Of a DNA stretch of 64,000 nucleotides, positions 46,631 through 58,406 are shown piece by piece (position 1 is the first letter of the stretch; each line of letters opens with the position of its first letter). The DNA is from Trichobilharzia regenti. Taxonomy: Eukaryota > Platyhelminthes > Trematoda > Strigeidida > Schistosomatidae. Under the pieces are notes generated by a model. The model was not told where the DNA came from. It searched no databases and saw only the letters and a program-made list of their open reading frames with translations. The DNA lies in the NCBI GenBank assembly GCA_944472135.2, contig OX235267.1, forward strand, positions 24,305,349-24,369,348, read 5' to 3'. A program made the translations under genes and the position numbers.

Positions 46631-47284
46631 GCCTGAAATTACAAGAAGCTTGGCGTTACTCTTAGAATTCATAAAACTAACATTTAATGGTTTGCTGTAA
46701 TAACAGAAACTAATGCACTTCCTTTGAATGACGTTAGTGAAAGTTCAAGAAAACGCTCTAAACAAGAAACGAACAGAGATTAAGTGATTTCATCTCGCCT
46801 GACGCCACTTGTGTTGGTAGTGGCTAGCGGTAAAATCTCAAATGGAACAGCGTGTGCATCAGTGAATGCACTGTCAGTCTCCCCAACAACTAGGCTATGC
46901 CAAGAGAGAAGACAAAGTTATATCCAAACATTCATGCAAGAAGCTCATGAAACTTATTAATTCAGATCACTTATACCAGCGGAAAATCACAAATATAAAT
47001 TGATAGCCGTTAACACGTGATTATAACTAATAGCATTATGAACAGGTCAGATCTACTTAAGCTAGATATATACACACACACACTCAAAAACTTACCCCGA
47101 TGCTAAATGAAGATAGAACTGTAGTATTCACGTATCACCATGTCACTGGTTTATTGTGTTATCAATGAATCAATATTTACGTTTTTAGTTCTAGTGTGCT
47201 TTGTCGTTACCAGAAGCCAAAGATTTTCACTGGAGCTTCTAATATATAGTGGGTTTCTATTCGGCTAAATAGTCTACGTAGATT
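46631..47284. other. unassigned intergenic DNA
   Basis: No recognisable feature. Confidence 0.3.
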
Positions 47285-47655
47285 TCATTACGAACCGAAA
47301 TCATTTGGAGAACCATTGAAGATCAGGAAACACTGGACAGCTGTATCTTCCTGGTGTGTAACTTTTCCACAACGCTCACCTACTACCATATCAGTGATCG
47401 AACTCAGGACCTCCAACTTACAAGGCGATCCAATTGATCATCGAGCCACTAGGTTTGTGTCGATAAACCATGGGTTCTATATTCCATCACCAACTGACTT
47501 CGCTTAGAGAAATATGGGTTTAATGCTTCACGAGGTCATTTGTAAAGATATCCAAATCAGGACGAAAAGGCTGTCCAGTACTCCTTTGATTCATTGATCC
47601 ACTATCCGATGCTGATTCGTAAAGAAATCTACATTAGAATTAATTTGAATTCATA
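47285..47655. repeat. SINE-A with inverted halves
   Basis: 47288-47510 is minus-strand (module, head with GATCGAACTCAGGACC). 47560-47655 is plus-strand (AATCAGGACGAAAAGGCTG, TCCAGTACTCCTTTGATTC, tail). The arrangement equals those at 22867 and 35985. Confidence 0.55.
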
Positions 47656-48879
47656 TAAAATCCAAAATGCAAATAATTTACGAAGGACCCATGTATCAGA
47701 AGATATATATATATATAGTCACTTTTCCCAAAGATTTCTCTTTTAAATGAATTATTCTTCAATGGAATAACACCCAAACTTGAGTGTGTGGAAAACGAGA
47801 AGCATTATTACAAATCACTACAAGCACCAACCAAATGGTCTAAATTATATTCATATAAATATATTGACTAGTCTTTAAATTCCTATAACTTTGAAAATAG
47901 ACCAGTTCACCGCCTTGATTCAACAATAATAAAAATAGCTTTATTGTGAGAAATGAGTTTAAACACAATATGGAATTTTCATCAAGTTTCTTATTGCAAG
48001 GTATATACTTCCTCAAGTTTGCCCTAACAATCCACAATGTTTGTTCTTTATTCTCATCAGAAAAATCGGAGCAGTAGGTTGAAATATACTCGAAAATGTG
48101 CCTGAGTATACACTGTAATTCTTAAACATAATTGTATGATTAAAACAAAATGAAGTGGGGTAAACACGATGTATTTTGGTGGATAGAAAACCTAGGTACC
48201 CCAGTGATTTAAGCAGGCCGCCAAAATCTGCACAATATTCACCGCAAACAAACATTACCAGGATAATTACCCATGTATCAATATACTGACGAGTGTATTT
48301 CATAATGGTATTAGTCCTGTAGACCTCTTAGGAGTATTGATCTGGTCGGATGATGGTCAAGTTGAACACAATCCACGGTGTCTAAATCTAAATCTTACAT
48401 ATAAAAATATTTCTTTTATTCACTTAGAAAATATAATTACGTAACAATTTCATATGACCTTCAACGCCAAGGCAATCATACAAATAATTAATCAATCCCA
48501 AGTCAATCAATATGATAATGAGTTGATGTCGGTTACCACTAGCAACTGATAGACTATTCTTTAAAAATCTTTTTTAACCGCATAAAAGCATTATTTAATG
48601 CAAACATTTCTAAATTATAGATATGAAATTATTGTTATTAAGATCTCCATGATGATACACTAATATTATTTTTTTCGGCTGAATGCTATCCAGAAACATA
48701 CTACAAATAAGAATAACTGGTTGTTAGTCCCTTTATAATAACCAGAGATATATGGCATGCAAGTGGGAGATAAGTTATTTCCCATGACTTCCTAAATTAC
48801 ATTATACAGTTTTACCCTGTCATATTGTGAATACAATTTTCCATGTCAGCCTCGCACCATAGCTAAACTAATCATGATC
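47656..48879. other. unassigned intergenic DNA
   Basis: Short (TA)n at 47701-47717. The minus-strand open frame at 48013-48303 starts with a hydrophobic stretch but shows no recognised family or splice context. Confidence 0.35.
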
Positions 48880-49197
48880 CATCCGGGTTCAAATCGAAGA
48901 CCTGCCTGGTGCACAATATGGCTCAACGATCTCCTCAGTTTGTGTCCTATTCGGCAACATTTTTGATGGGTTGTTGGTTGATCGTTTGTTGCCTAAAAGA
49001 GTACCTTATTGATCACTAGTTCTGGCCTGCCGCCAGTCTTCAGTGTCCAGCCAGCAAAAGCAGCTGTCGGCAAAAGTCTGCCGTAGTCTGTTCAAAATGC
49101 CTTTTGTAACAAGAACGCCAAGTCTCTGAACCACATAGTAGCACTGACTGGCTTGATATAAGTGTTGAAAATTCAAATCTTGTTCCATAGCACGGGA
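48880..49197 (-). pseudogene. LINE C-terminal fragment
   Basis: Minus strand shows the RIFN-like start, the FRDLAL-like region, ERLTPSFCWLDTEDW-like decay, GTTTTGTTACAAAAGGC and a region equivalent to EEIVEPYCAPGR. Several frames; no canonical 3' end. Confidence 0.5.
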
Positions 49198-50469
49198 AAT
49201 CCTTGGTTCATCAGTGTTTGGCTACCAGTTGTGATAATTCGTTATCATCGGAAATGTACAAAAGTGTCGGGTCATTTAGCTGATTAACCACAATACATTC
49301 AATCAGAAAACTTCAATCAACACCCAGAACCAGACAATCATATTGATTAATGTCAGCTAAGATATTTCGAGTACTACTTACTCGGAATTCAGCCTACTAA
49401 CAAATAATAATTAGTGCTAAATTCAAGCGGCTCCCTCTCGTTTTGAAATAGCCCTAAATATCTGTTACAGTATTGCCTGAGGGAAATTTTGTTTTAGAAC
49501 GGAAGTCAATCAACATATTCCCCATTCATACTGTTCATTTTTTTCCTTAATTACACTTGAAGTAATTTTCGCGAACAGTTTCAGTAAACAAGACGTGTTA
49601 AACGACAGTAGAGAGATAGACAAGACTTTATCAAAATGAAATAAAACAACTATTCCAATTGTTCACAATTTCTAGTTAAATGGTTAATCGATATTCGTTT
49701 GAATTAATGGTATCTTATTTATTGCCTCAGTGGCCTTCTTCTTAGCAAAAGCACACTTACATTTCCATTAGTATAAATCTTACATTTAAGGCACCTGAAT
49801 TAGGCTCACTTTTCTTGGCCTAGTTATTAGACTAATAAACCAATTCTATGGAATCGGTTATTTTTGATGTCGTCATCCATGACAGCTTGATAACTGATTT
49901 ATGTCTTTAGGGCAGCTACTTATTTTTTTTAATAACCAACCTACCTACTTATAAGTAACTCATTTTGGATTTCAGCATTATTTTAAAAAAATAATTGCTT
50001 GCTCCTAGGAAAAAATACTTTTGAGCAGAATATAGACTTTTCAATTGGTCTTACTGTAGAGTACTTGCTCTTAAAGAAGAATTACTGAGCAAAATAACAA
50101 TAATCAGAGATATGCTATTTGAAGTGATATTGTTCTACCCCGTAACACTCCCAAATACCAACTCCAAGATTTTTTTCTTCATTTCCTATGAAAAATTCAC
50201 GACACTTGGATGAAACCTATTTGAAAATGAAAATAAGTATGGTTGGTGATTCAAGGACGTAGTTGAATAACTGAAACGACATGAAACGGAATGAAAGAGA
50301 TGCATTATTCTGAAAGGAAAATAAGGCCGCGCACTGAATGGAGCAGGTCACTTGTTGTTTGCGTTAAAATTGCTTAGAAAATATTTGATCACAAACTTGT
50401 CAGTGATTTATGCAGATTGGATGTTTTAGTTAAGTTCAAATTTGACATACTGTTGAGATGAGTTCAGCA
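49198..50469. other. unassigned intergenic DNA
   Basis: No recognisable feature. Confidence 0.3.
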
Positions 50470-51430
50470 TATTTATTATTATTGTTGTTGTTCCCTTGGG
50501 TTCCTAGTGGAACATAGGGCTTCAGCTGCACGTCTCCACTTGCCACTTCTGTCTTGTACTGTACTTTTCACTTGCATCCATGTTAGTCCATACTCTTTCA
50601 ACTCCTCTTCACACCATCTCATCCATGTCACCCTTGCACTGACGTTCCACTCACCGCTTCCCTTTCGGCCTGGTTCCACTCGAGCAATGGCCTGACGTGC
50701 GCGTGATGTCACCTGACGGTCTCCTCAGCGAGTAGTGTCCAATCCATCCCCACTTTCTCCTGCATATTTGTTGGCTGGCGATTGGTTCCTGTTTTGTTTG
50801 TTCCCATAGTTTCTTGTTGGTGATTCTTTCCGACCCTTCCATCTGATCTTCAGTATACAGCGAGGACAGTTGTTGATAGAGCTCCGCAACCTGTTGGAAA
50901 TATTCTTTGTGACCCGCCAGCCAAGTTTCTCATCCGTATAGAAGAACTGACTGACTTGACGTCTGTATTGAAAACCCGACCGAATGTTGCTGTTGTTGCT
51001 GAGTGATGAAGATTCCAGATTGGTTTCAGGTTGATGAATGTGTTTCTCGCTCGCCTTCCCGATTCTTGCTCGATTTGACATCCTCGTCCGTTCTGACTTC
51101 CTGTATTTGAGACAATGCTCCCTAGATAAGTGAATGAATAAGGTTACCTCTTTCAAATTCCTCCCGTTGATGGTGATTGGCGCTGGATGTTTCTGCTGCT
51201 GTTGTTGTTGTTGATTGGTTATTTTCATAACCTCCGTTTTATCTATGTTCACCTGTAGTCCTGTCTTCGCCGGCTGCTTCTTCGACCAGTTTGTCGGTTT
51301 TCGCTTGTAAGTCTTCGATTTTGTGTGACATGAAACACAAATCATCCACGCGCGAAATCCAGGTTTTCTAGGTTCTTCACGTCTGTCCAGGATAAATATA
51401 AAAGTGCCAGCGACGTTAGTGGCCAGCATA
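50470..51430 (-). pseudogene. LINE RT C-terminal region and 3' end
   Basis: The 234-codon minus-strand frame (51429-50725) holds a decayed FADD region near its start, then TGLQVNIDKTEVMKI, a glutamine run, PITINGRNLKEVT, and CILKIRWKGRKESPTRNYG. The last part continues in another frame with MRWCEEELKEYGLTW. It ends at GTTCCACTAGGAACCCAAGGG with an AACAACAATAATAAT tail. The glutamine run varies between copies and marks a low-complexity linker. Confidence 0.8.
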
Positions 51431-52722
51431 TTTGGTGAACAGTAATGAAGTAATCCAAATGAATTTAAGAGGGCAAAGTTCAGTAATACTGCTGTTAAAT
51501 GATAAAAGATGTGAATAGCTAGCGAAGTTTATCAGCATGTGAAGTCTTGAAAGTCCAATTTTAGTCAGTAATACTTATCCAGAGATAATTTGGGTCAAAC
51601 ATCCCCAAACCTTCGACTGGACACTGGTTATTAACTAGTGTAATGTGTCTAGTCCTCCCTTTGGTATAGGCTGAATTCTATCAGTCAATTTTTTAATGTG
51701 GTCACAATTCTAGGTGGCTCGCCATCATGGCGCACTTAGAATTGTTGACGACTGCCAATTACCAAGAAACCCAGGTCCAAGGCTTCCTGCTGAATGCCCA
51801 CAACCATTCACTATCAACAGTCCTAGATATCATTTTCTTACAACTTCAAGTATGTTTTGACCTTCAACATTCATGAGCTTGGATAGTATTCACCTAGGTG
51901 ATTAACCTTCTATTTGGCATTGACAGCCTTGATCTGTTTCCTCATATTCTGTCGAGTTTAGAAATTTAACTGTATAATACCGCTTCCAGTATTTCCAGCT
52001 AACTTTGTTATGAGACAATCGTAGACCGCATAACTCTCAAAGGCGATCCATAGTCAGTAATAAGTGACATGTGAATGTATGGGTCGGGAATAAAAGGACT
52101 CGAACGGACGATTTTCGATACAGAGTAAAACATCACGAAAAAATGCACTGAAGATACCGTCTAAACACAGGCGATTGGAGGTCAGATAGAATATTTATGC
52201 GTTACACGAAATAAATTCCAGCGGAAATCAATAATAATTACGGAGTAACATGGTGAACAGACGTAAACTGTCTACTTACTAGTAATAAGTAGTGCAAAGT
52301 TGAACAAGAATGAAACAGTAATAAAAGAGAGATAAAATATGTCATGATAAGCCTTGTCTATCAAGTAGGCATATTTGATACGAACGTCGTTAATATAAGC
52401 ATATACGGAATGCCTGAAATTACAACAACTAAAATCTCCAAGGTATAAACCAACGGACACAGTTAAATTTATAAAGTATTTCTTTTAGAAAACCCTCTAC
52501 ATACTCAAAATTCAGCTTTTTTCTAGATTTAAAGCTTACTAGCGGTTACTTACTAAGAAATGTTGTTATCTGGTCTAGTCGAGTTGAAAGTGCCCTACTT
52601 ACCGACATTTTATCTTTGGTGACATTCATGAGCAATGATCATCGAAAGCCTGAAAGTCCTGGTACAACTCAGGACCTTTTTCGGACAAGCTATTTCTCCA
52701 TACTGCATTGCACAAATTGTAG
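51431..52722. other. unassigned intergenic DNA
   Basis: 51620-51660 resembles the SINE-C flank (TTAACTAGTGTAATGTGTC). The rest shows nothing recognised. Confidence 0.35.
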
Positions 52723-53029
52723 TGTGGTGAGAGCAGGCTGCTAGCGATTGGTTGACACTAATCTACGTTAATGTCTAGGTCACTAATATGGGCCGTGAGA
52801 AAATATGAACAAGGCTGTTTCAACAACCAATCACAGCAAACTTAAATGTGGACAAATATGATTCGCAGATAGATGGCTCTACTTTCCGAGAAATATCGAA
52901 AACAACCAATCAGAAGACTGCCTTTTTTGCTTGCATAAGCCTTATTAATTCACATAAAATATATATAAATACGTGTTGATTTTCGTAATAAAAACGATCT
53001 GTTGCCAGCCCTTGTCTTCTGTTGTTACA
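52723..53029 (+). repeat. 5' LTR
   Basis: 307 bp; TATA-like TATATAAATACG at about 52964-52975; AATAAAA near 52986; repeated CCAAT motifs in U3. It lacks one CAACCAAT...CTGCTTAACTTCC unit present in the 3' LTR and in the solo LTR at 26127, most simply a deletion between tandem units. Confidence 0.9.
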
Positions 53030-53048
53030 TTTGGTGTCGCTGCCTCCA
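53030..53048 (+). other. probable primer-binding site
   Basis: TTTGGTGTCGCTGCC follows the LTR directly; the TGG starts at 53032. The same string follows the 5' LTR of the 13.9-kb element. I could not assign the tRNA primer. Confidence 0.5.
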
Positions 53049-53051
53049 AAA

Positions 53052-53735
53052 ATGAAGATCCCGTGGCCAGCTGCGTTGAAGAAGGAGACATACGAAGCTT
53101 CTTACGTGACTTCGAGGCCGTTGTTGAGCTGGTGGGTGTCAGGAGCAGGCGGCGAAGGCAGTTGTCCTGGGGACGCTGTGAGAGGCGAGCGAAGGCTGCA
53201 TATGACAGCGTAGACAGGTCAAATGCACAGCGTCTTGGAAGAAATTGGTTGAACGACTAGTGTCGAGTTTGACAGCGAAACAGACAGACAGCTAGCAATG
53301 CAGCAGTTCCGGTCAATGAAGCTTGGACCTGATGGAGACGCTAGTGTTGGCGGTGAAACTGACTAATCTACTTCGAGCGCGCTTCCCACTTTAGATGAAG
53401 AATCAGAAGCGCAGTTACTGTCTTCCAATTCATCGAGAGTGTCCCAGACCACACTTCTCAGCGATTACAACTGGTTAACGCAACGCAGCCGATGGATATT
53501 AGTGAGCTGGCGAAGGTGACCAGACAGCTGCTGAGACAACGGTAGCCGCTATAGACCAACCAAAACCAACGAATAAGCAAAAATTGAAGCATTGCAGCGG
53601 GAAGTGGCGGCGTTAAAGTTGGCCGATAGAAAAGACCGGTGTTTTGAATGCGGTAAGCCGGGACACTGGAGAAGATACTGCCCAAAAGGCGAAAAGAAAG
53701 AGTTTCAGACGGTATACTTGTTCTTTCTCTCGTAT
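53052..53735 (+). pseudogene. gag (capsid/nucleocapsid), frameshifted
   Basis: MKIPWPAA from the ATG at 53052 changes frame near 53076 into EEGDIRSFLRDFEAVVELVG and RRAKAAYDSV, the same segment kept in the 13.9-kb element. Further shifts follow near 53150 and 53225. A CCHC zinc knuckle (CFECGKPGHWRRYC, 53640-53681) marks the nucleocapsid end. Capsid packaging and RNA binding would be its role. It is not translatable as one protein. Confidence 0.75.
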
Positions 53736-54315
53736 GAAACTAGACTTAGTGGGGGCTATTGAGAAAGGGCTGTGTATTCGAAGTTGCGAGTGAATGATCG
53801 AGAAGTAGTATGTTTGATAGATACAGGGGCGGCCGTGTTGTTAATAGATAATTTATGTAAGAGTTAGCCGTGTTCATTGACAGTACAAACAGTAGGCGGG
53901 TATGTGTTGCGTATCACGGTAGATCGAACTGTACGGTCGTTGTTGGTGGCTGCGAGGTGACGTTTCCTTCATTGTTGTACCCGAACTACAGCGAACGATA
54001 TTAGGGGATTTTCTGCTGAGATTGGTGCAATAATCGACACGCAAGCGAACGTGGTGATCACGAAAGGGCATATCAACATGTATGAGACCAGCGAGTAGCA
54101 GCGATTAAGCTGTCGACGGTACACAATGTGACAGAGTTAATGATAAATACGTCATCTGTTCACTGGAGATGGCGACCCAGCGGTTATTGCGATAAGGTGA
54201 ATCATGAAATTCCGTAAGTGATCAAGTAAGGTCATTTTTAACGCGAAGAGTTCCATGTCATCTGGAAGCGAAGTGGAGCGACAAGTGCAAGAGATGTTAA
54301 AAGATGATATTATTG
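53736..54315 (+). pseudogene. aspartic protease and start of RT, decayed
   Basis: VNDREVVCLIDTGAAVLLID (53790-53850) holds the DTGA active-site motif of retroelement aspartic proteases. Downstream frames are broken. A segment equivalent to the flap and linker leads to VQEMLKDDII, just before the RT domain, where the insertion interrupts. Confidence 0.6.
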
Positions 54316-54491
54316 GAATTTGAACAATGCAAGAACTACAGTTTTAGCAGAATAAAATGGTACCATCTTTTTTTCATTGCCTTCTCGTCAGCTGCTTACA
54401 TGGCAAAGACATTATTAAATTATCTACAATAAGATGGTACCATTTTTTGAAAATAGTTCTTGCAGTTCAAATTCATTAAGGGAAATGAGAA
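54316..54491. mobile_element. palindromic MITE-like insertion in pol
   Basis: Flanked by ATTATTG at 54309-54315 and 54492-54498. GAATTTGAAC, GCAAGAACTA and AAAATGGTACCATC at the left (54316-54367) recur in inverted order at the right (54431-54474), giving arms of about 45-50 bases around a 60-base loop. Seventeen bases beyond the right arm (54475-54491) are unpaired. Apart from this insert, the codons on either side continue the same RT frame. The superfamily is unassigned and no second copy was noticed. Confidence 0.7.
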
Positions 54492-54494
54492 ATT

Positions 54495-54977
54495 ATTGAG
54501 GAAGCTGATAGCCCGTACAACTCTCCAGTGCTGTTAGTAAAAAAAGCGAATGGGAAGTATAGATTCTGTGTTGATTTTCGACAGTTAAACAGTATGACAG
54601 AGTTAAGACCGTGTGCCATGCCAACAGTGGTAGAAACTTTAGATCGCCTACAAGGTGCGAATGTGTTTTCGGTTCTCGATCTTCGCTCAGGATACTGGCA
54701 GATACCGATAAAACAAGGTGATAGAGATAAGACGGCTTTCATCGTGGGTCAGACACAATATCGATTTAAACGCATGCCGTTTGGACTAGCAGGTGCACCG
54801 TTTACGTTCAGACGACTGATGAAGCTATTACTTAGGAACTTGAAAAACGTGGAGGTTTATGGTGATGATCTCGTCATATACAGTCAAAACGAAAACGATC
54901 ACGTCAACCATGTAGAAGCCGTGCTGCGACGCATCGAAGAGTTTGGACTACGCGTCAACAAAACCAAGTCCAGATAG
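54495..54977 (+). pseudogene. reverse transcriptase palm and fingers
   Basis: Conserved RT blocks in order: LLVKKANGKYRFCVDFRQLN, FSVLDLRSGYWQIPI, RFKRMPFGLAGAPFTFRRLM and VYGDDLVIYS. The catalytic aspartates are present (LDL; YGDD). YGDD replaces the usual YVDD/YIDD/YLDD. The frame is open from the insertion to 54977, where a one-base loss near 54970 shifts it. Confidence 0.85.
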
Positions 54978-54997
54978 CCAAAAAGAATGTTACTCTG

Positions 54998-57028
54998 TTG
55001 GGACATAAAGTGGGAAATGGTGAGATTAAACCACTGCCGGAGAAAATTTTGACGATTAAAACGATTCCAGCCCCGAATTCAAAGAGAAAACTGAGACAAT
55101 TCTTGGGTAGAGCAGCGTTTTATAGTCGCTTCGTGAAGAACTTCAATGAGATAGCAGCCCCTCTATACAGGCTACTAGGTGAGCCAAAGTTTGTTTGGTC
55201 GGAAGAATCGCAGAGGACATTCGACAGAATTAAACAGCTGCTCGACCACCAACAAATGACGCTAAAACTACCTGTGCCAGGAAGACAGTTCACAGTGTGC
55301 ACAGATGCCAGTGACTACGCTATAGGTGCGGTCCTAAGACAGGACGAGGGAATCGTTGAGTATGCCAGTAGGGTTTTGACCCTCACAGAGAGAAAGTATT
55401 CAACGATAGAGAAAGAATGTTTAGCAATGGTATGGGCAGTCGACAAATGGAGACCTTATTTACTCGGCCGGCGGTTCCACATCGAAACTGATCATAAGCC
55501 GCTACAATTTTTGAAGACAGCGAGAGACCCACGGGGGAAGTTGTCACGGTGGATGTTGCGTCTTCAGGAGTACGATTTTACGATCTCACACGTTCCTGGA
55601 AGTGAAAATGTCTTGGCAGATTTGTTATCGAGACCAGAAGATGAGTCTGAGTTGCCCGAGGTCGCTTACGGAGTGCATGCAGTAGAACAAGACCCACTAA
55701 GACTTGCACGTAGGCAGAGGTTGGACGATACGCTGAATACAGTAATACAGGTGATCACCAACGGAATAGAAGTGGATCAAACTACGGCGAGTAAGGAGCT
55801 AACCACACTACTCAGACAGAGGGATCGACTCAGAGTGAATGCCTACGGGACTCTGACCTGGCGAGAGAACGACGGAAGCTGGCTGGCTGTCATACCTCAA
55901 TCGTCGCGCCACGACATGATAGAAGAATGTCACCAGCTAGCGCATACAGGCGTGGCCAGAACGACCGACCTCCTAAGACAAAGTATGTACTGGCCAGGTA
56001 TGAGAGAAGACGTAGCAAGATACGTACTTGGATGTCCACGGTGCCAGCTGATGAAAGGTGACCGGTATATACGACCACCACTTCAGTCGATTCCAGTTAC
56101 CGCGATAGGTGACTTGTGGTCCGTAGATGTCATGGGTCCATTTCCTCAGACATCCAATGGTAATCAGTACCTCTTGGTGATGACGGAACACGCGACACGA
56201 TGGGTAGACGCCGTAGCAATCCCAGACCAACGTGCAAGAACCGTGACAGATGCAGTAGTTAGACACATTGTTGCAGACCACGGCGTACCGAAGACAATAC
56301 TGACAGACCAAGGTCCCTGTTTCGAGAGTGAAGAGTTTACTTCCCGTTTGCAACAGCTGGGCATCAAGAGGATCAGAACGACCCCATACCATCCACAAAC
56401 GAATGGCCTAACGGAGAGAAACAACCGTACACTGAAGGAGTGGCTGGCCTCGAAGGGCGGGAACTGGGAAACGGAGCTTCCACTGATTTTACTAACACAT
56501 CGGGCTACCACTCAGGAAACAACGAAGAAGTCACCCTTCCAACTGATGTATGGTAGAAAACCACGATTACCGGTACACAATGAGACCTGGCCCATGCACC
56601 AAAAGTGGAGTACGACGAAATTAAAAGCAGAGAGGAAAGAGGCAGTCAAGAATGTAATACGGAAGCAGCGCAGTGATGTCACGAAGTCTCAGATGAAAGA
56701 AAGGACGCAGTGCATTACCTTTGCAGTCGGGGACCAAGTGAAGTGTAGAGACAGGAGATATACAGTTGGAGGCGGGCTAGGTTCACGGAAACTCCTTCCA
56801 AAGTGGGAAGGACCATACACAATCACAAAAAGACGGGGTCAAGTATATACCATCCGAAGAGGTGATAAACAGAAACGAGTTAACGCCAGTCAGCTCCAAA
56901 GATGGGTACAGTGGGACAAGCCGGTCAGTAACAATCCTCAACTAGAGGATGTAGCACCCAGAAGGTCGGAACGTCTGCGCACGAAGCTATTTGACGGGGG
57001 GACGAGTGTGGTGAGAGCAGGCTGCTAG
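54998..57028 (+). pseudogene. pol C-terminal part: RT thumb/connection, RNase H, integrase
   Basis: 676 codons remain open. RNase H: D103 (CTDAS), E138, D165 (ETDHK) and D208 (LAD). Integrase zinc finger H312-x3-H316 and C346-x2-C349. Catalytic core D377, D437 and E473 with exactly 35 residues between the last two, as in retroviral-type integrases. A KWEGPYT GPY/F-type motif follows in the C-terminal domain, then RRSERLRTKLFDGG. The last 22 bases, including the stop, lie in the 3' LTR. The start methionine is only the first after the frameshift; the real protein was one pol polyprotein. All catalytic residues are intact. Confidence 0.9.
56990..57006 (+). other. polypurine tract
   Basis: GACGGGGGGACGAG immediately before the 3' LTR; identical in the 13.9-kb element (14618-14631). 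Plus-strand primer by analogy. Confidence 0.65.
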
Positions 57029-57358
57029 CCGATTGGTTGGCACTAATCTACGTTAATGTCTAGGTCACTAATATGGGCCGTGAGAAAATATGAACAAGGC
57101 TGTTTCAACAACCAATCACAGCAAACTTAAATGTGGACAAATATGATTCGCAGATAGATGGCTCTACTTTCCGAGAAATATCGAAAACAACCAATCATAA
57201 GACTGTGTTTGTCTGCTTAACTTCCGAGAAACAACCAATCAGAAGACTGCCTTTTTCTGCTTGCATAAGCCTTATTAATGCACATAAAATATATATAAAT
57301 ACGTGTTGATTTTCGTAATAAAACGATCTGTTGCCAGCCCTTGTCTTCTGTTGTTACA
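57007..57358 (+). repeat. 3' LTR
   Basis: 352 bp; two consecutive CAACCAATC-containing units at about 57188-57250; TATA-like TATATAAATACG and AATAAAA near its end. Confidence 0.9.
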
Positions 57359-57679
57359 GTAGAATCTGAACAAATCAAGTAAGCTGGTTATTTTCAGTGA
57401 ATTTATTAGTACGACTACTGGTGGATGAAATTCACTATAGATTCTGAGTTAAAAATTTCGGCAAAATTCTTTGCTTGTTTACGATTAGATGAACAGATTT
57501 ATTTCAGTGAAAATATCTGTGGCAATCTCCTGAACTTTACTAGAGAAATAATTATGCATAAGATTACTAAAAACCGAAGTACTGAAGACTAGTCATTCAT
57601 CGCTGCAGTATTTATTCATTTATTGGATTTGTAAGGATTTAGATTAATTTAATTTCACTTATTAGATTTCATCACTTAC

Positions 57680-57990
57680 CGACTTGAGTTACAGAGGTCA
57701 CTGAAAACCAGGGAATACTGAACAGTTGTTTCACACTGGTTCCCGACTCTACAGCAATCCGTACCCACGACCTTGCCAGGGATCAAATGTGGGGCCATCA
57801 GGTTACGAGATCAAACTCGTTGACTATATAGCAACTTGTGCTGAAATTCAGTGACACTTGAATTCTAACTTTTTTAATGCGTGATATAACTCTACCTTCA
57901 ATCATTGCCTTCAGTGAACCCCCACTTCATCTTGACATGGTGGATCCCACTGGTCATGAATTTTCACTACGGCTGCAAAACATCTACCCA
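57680..57990 (-). repeat. SINE-A copy (degenerate)
   Basis: Minus-strand module (ACAACTGTTCAGTATTCC keeps stem III and stem I remnants), decayed head, and the upstream region with TGACCAGTGGGATCCACC. It lies about 320 bases right of the Gypsy element. Confidence 0.6.
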
Positions 57991-58406
57991 GTAGTCATCA
58001 GTGAGGTGAAGACTGATATTTGCAATGATTGCGATGATCTCTGTAGCTAATTATGGTTCATGAGGAAATTTGAAAAGATGGAATCAATCCAAATCTCATG
58101 TATGTATATATTTCCTATTTTCATGGCTATTTATCCCAATTCGTACACAATGTATATTATTTTCTGTGTGTTACTTATAACGATAGAATAGACCGATAAA
58201 TTAAGGTCTATAATGACTTTTAAACGAATTACACAACTGGACTTATGGGAGGGAAATTAGTAGCATAGATGTGTTTCAATGCTCCTCATAATGATGTCCA
58301 CTGTAACGAAAACTAATGCACTGTATGATTTGTGATCATTTAGTTGCCGGTTGAAAAATATTCTCCTAAAATATCAACTTTTAATTTTACAACAAGTCGA
58401 ATTAAA

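Larger units (their letters stand above)
52723..57358 (+). mobile_element. Gypsy-type LTR retrotransposon, damaged near full-length copy
   Basis: LTRs at 52723-53029 and 57007-57358 with TG...CA ends, the 4-bp duplication GTAG (52719-52722 and 57359-57362), a primer-site region, gag with one CCHC knuckle, protease, RT, RNase H and integrase in Gypsy order, and a polypurine tract at about 56990-57006. Damage: frameshifts in gag, a 176-bp insertion in pol (54316-54491) and a frameshift after the RT core (about 54970). The LTRs differ at several bases and by one 40-45 base internal unit, so the copy is not recent. The pol C-terminus reads into the 3' LTR. It resembles trematode Gypsy elements of the CsRn1/Saci type, a recalled likeness and not a match. 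Confidence 0.9.

Noticed and set aside
48013..48303. 96-codon minus-strand frame with a membrane-like start
   Set aside because: No recognised family, no splice context, AT-driven composition. Left unassigned.
56164..56511. Minus-strand frames inside the integrase region
   Set aside because: Shadows of the well-supported plus-strand pol frame.
52723..57358. Endogenous retrovirus with envelope
   Set aside because: Pol reads directly into the 3' LTR, leaving no room for an env gene; a Gypsy retrotransposon explains it.
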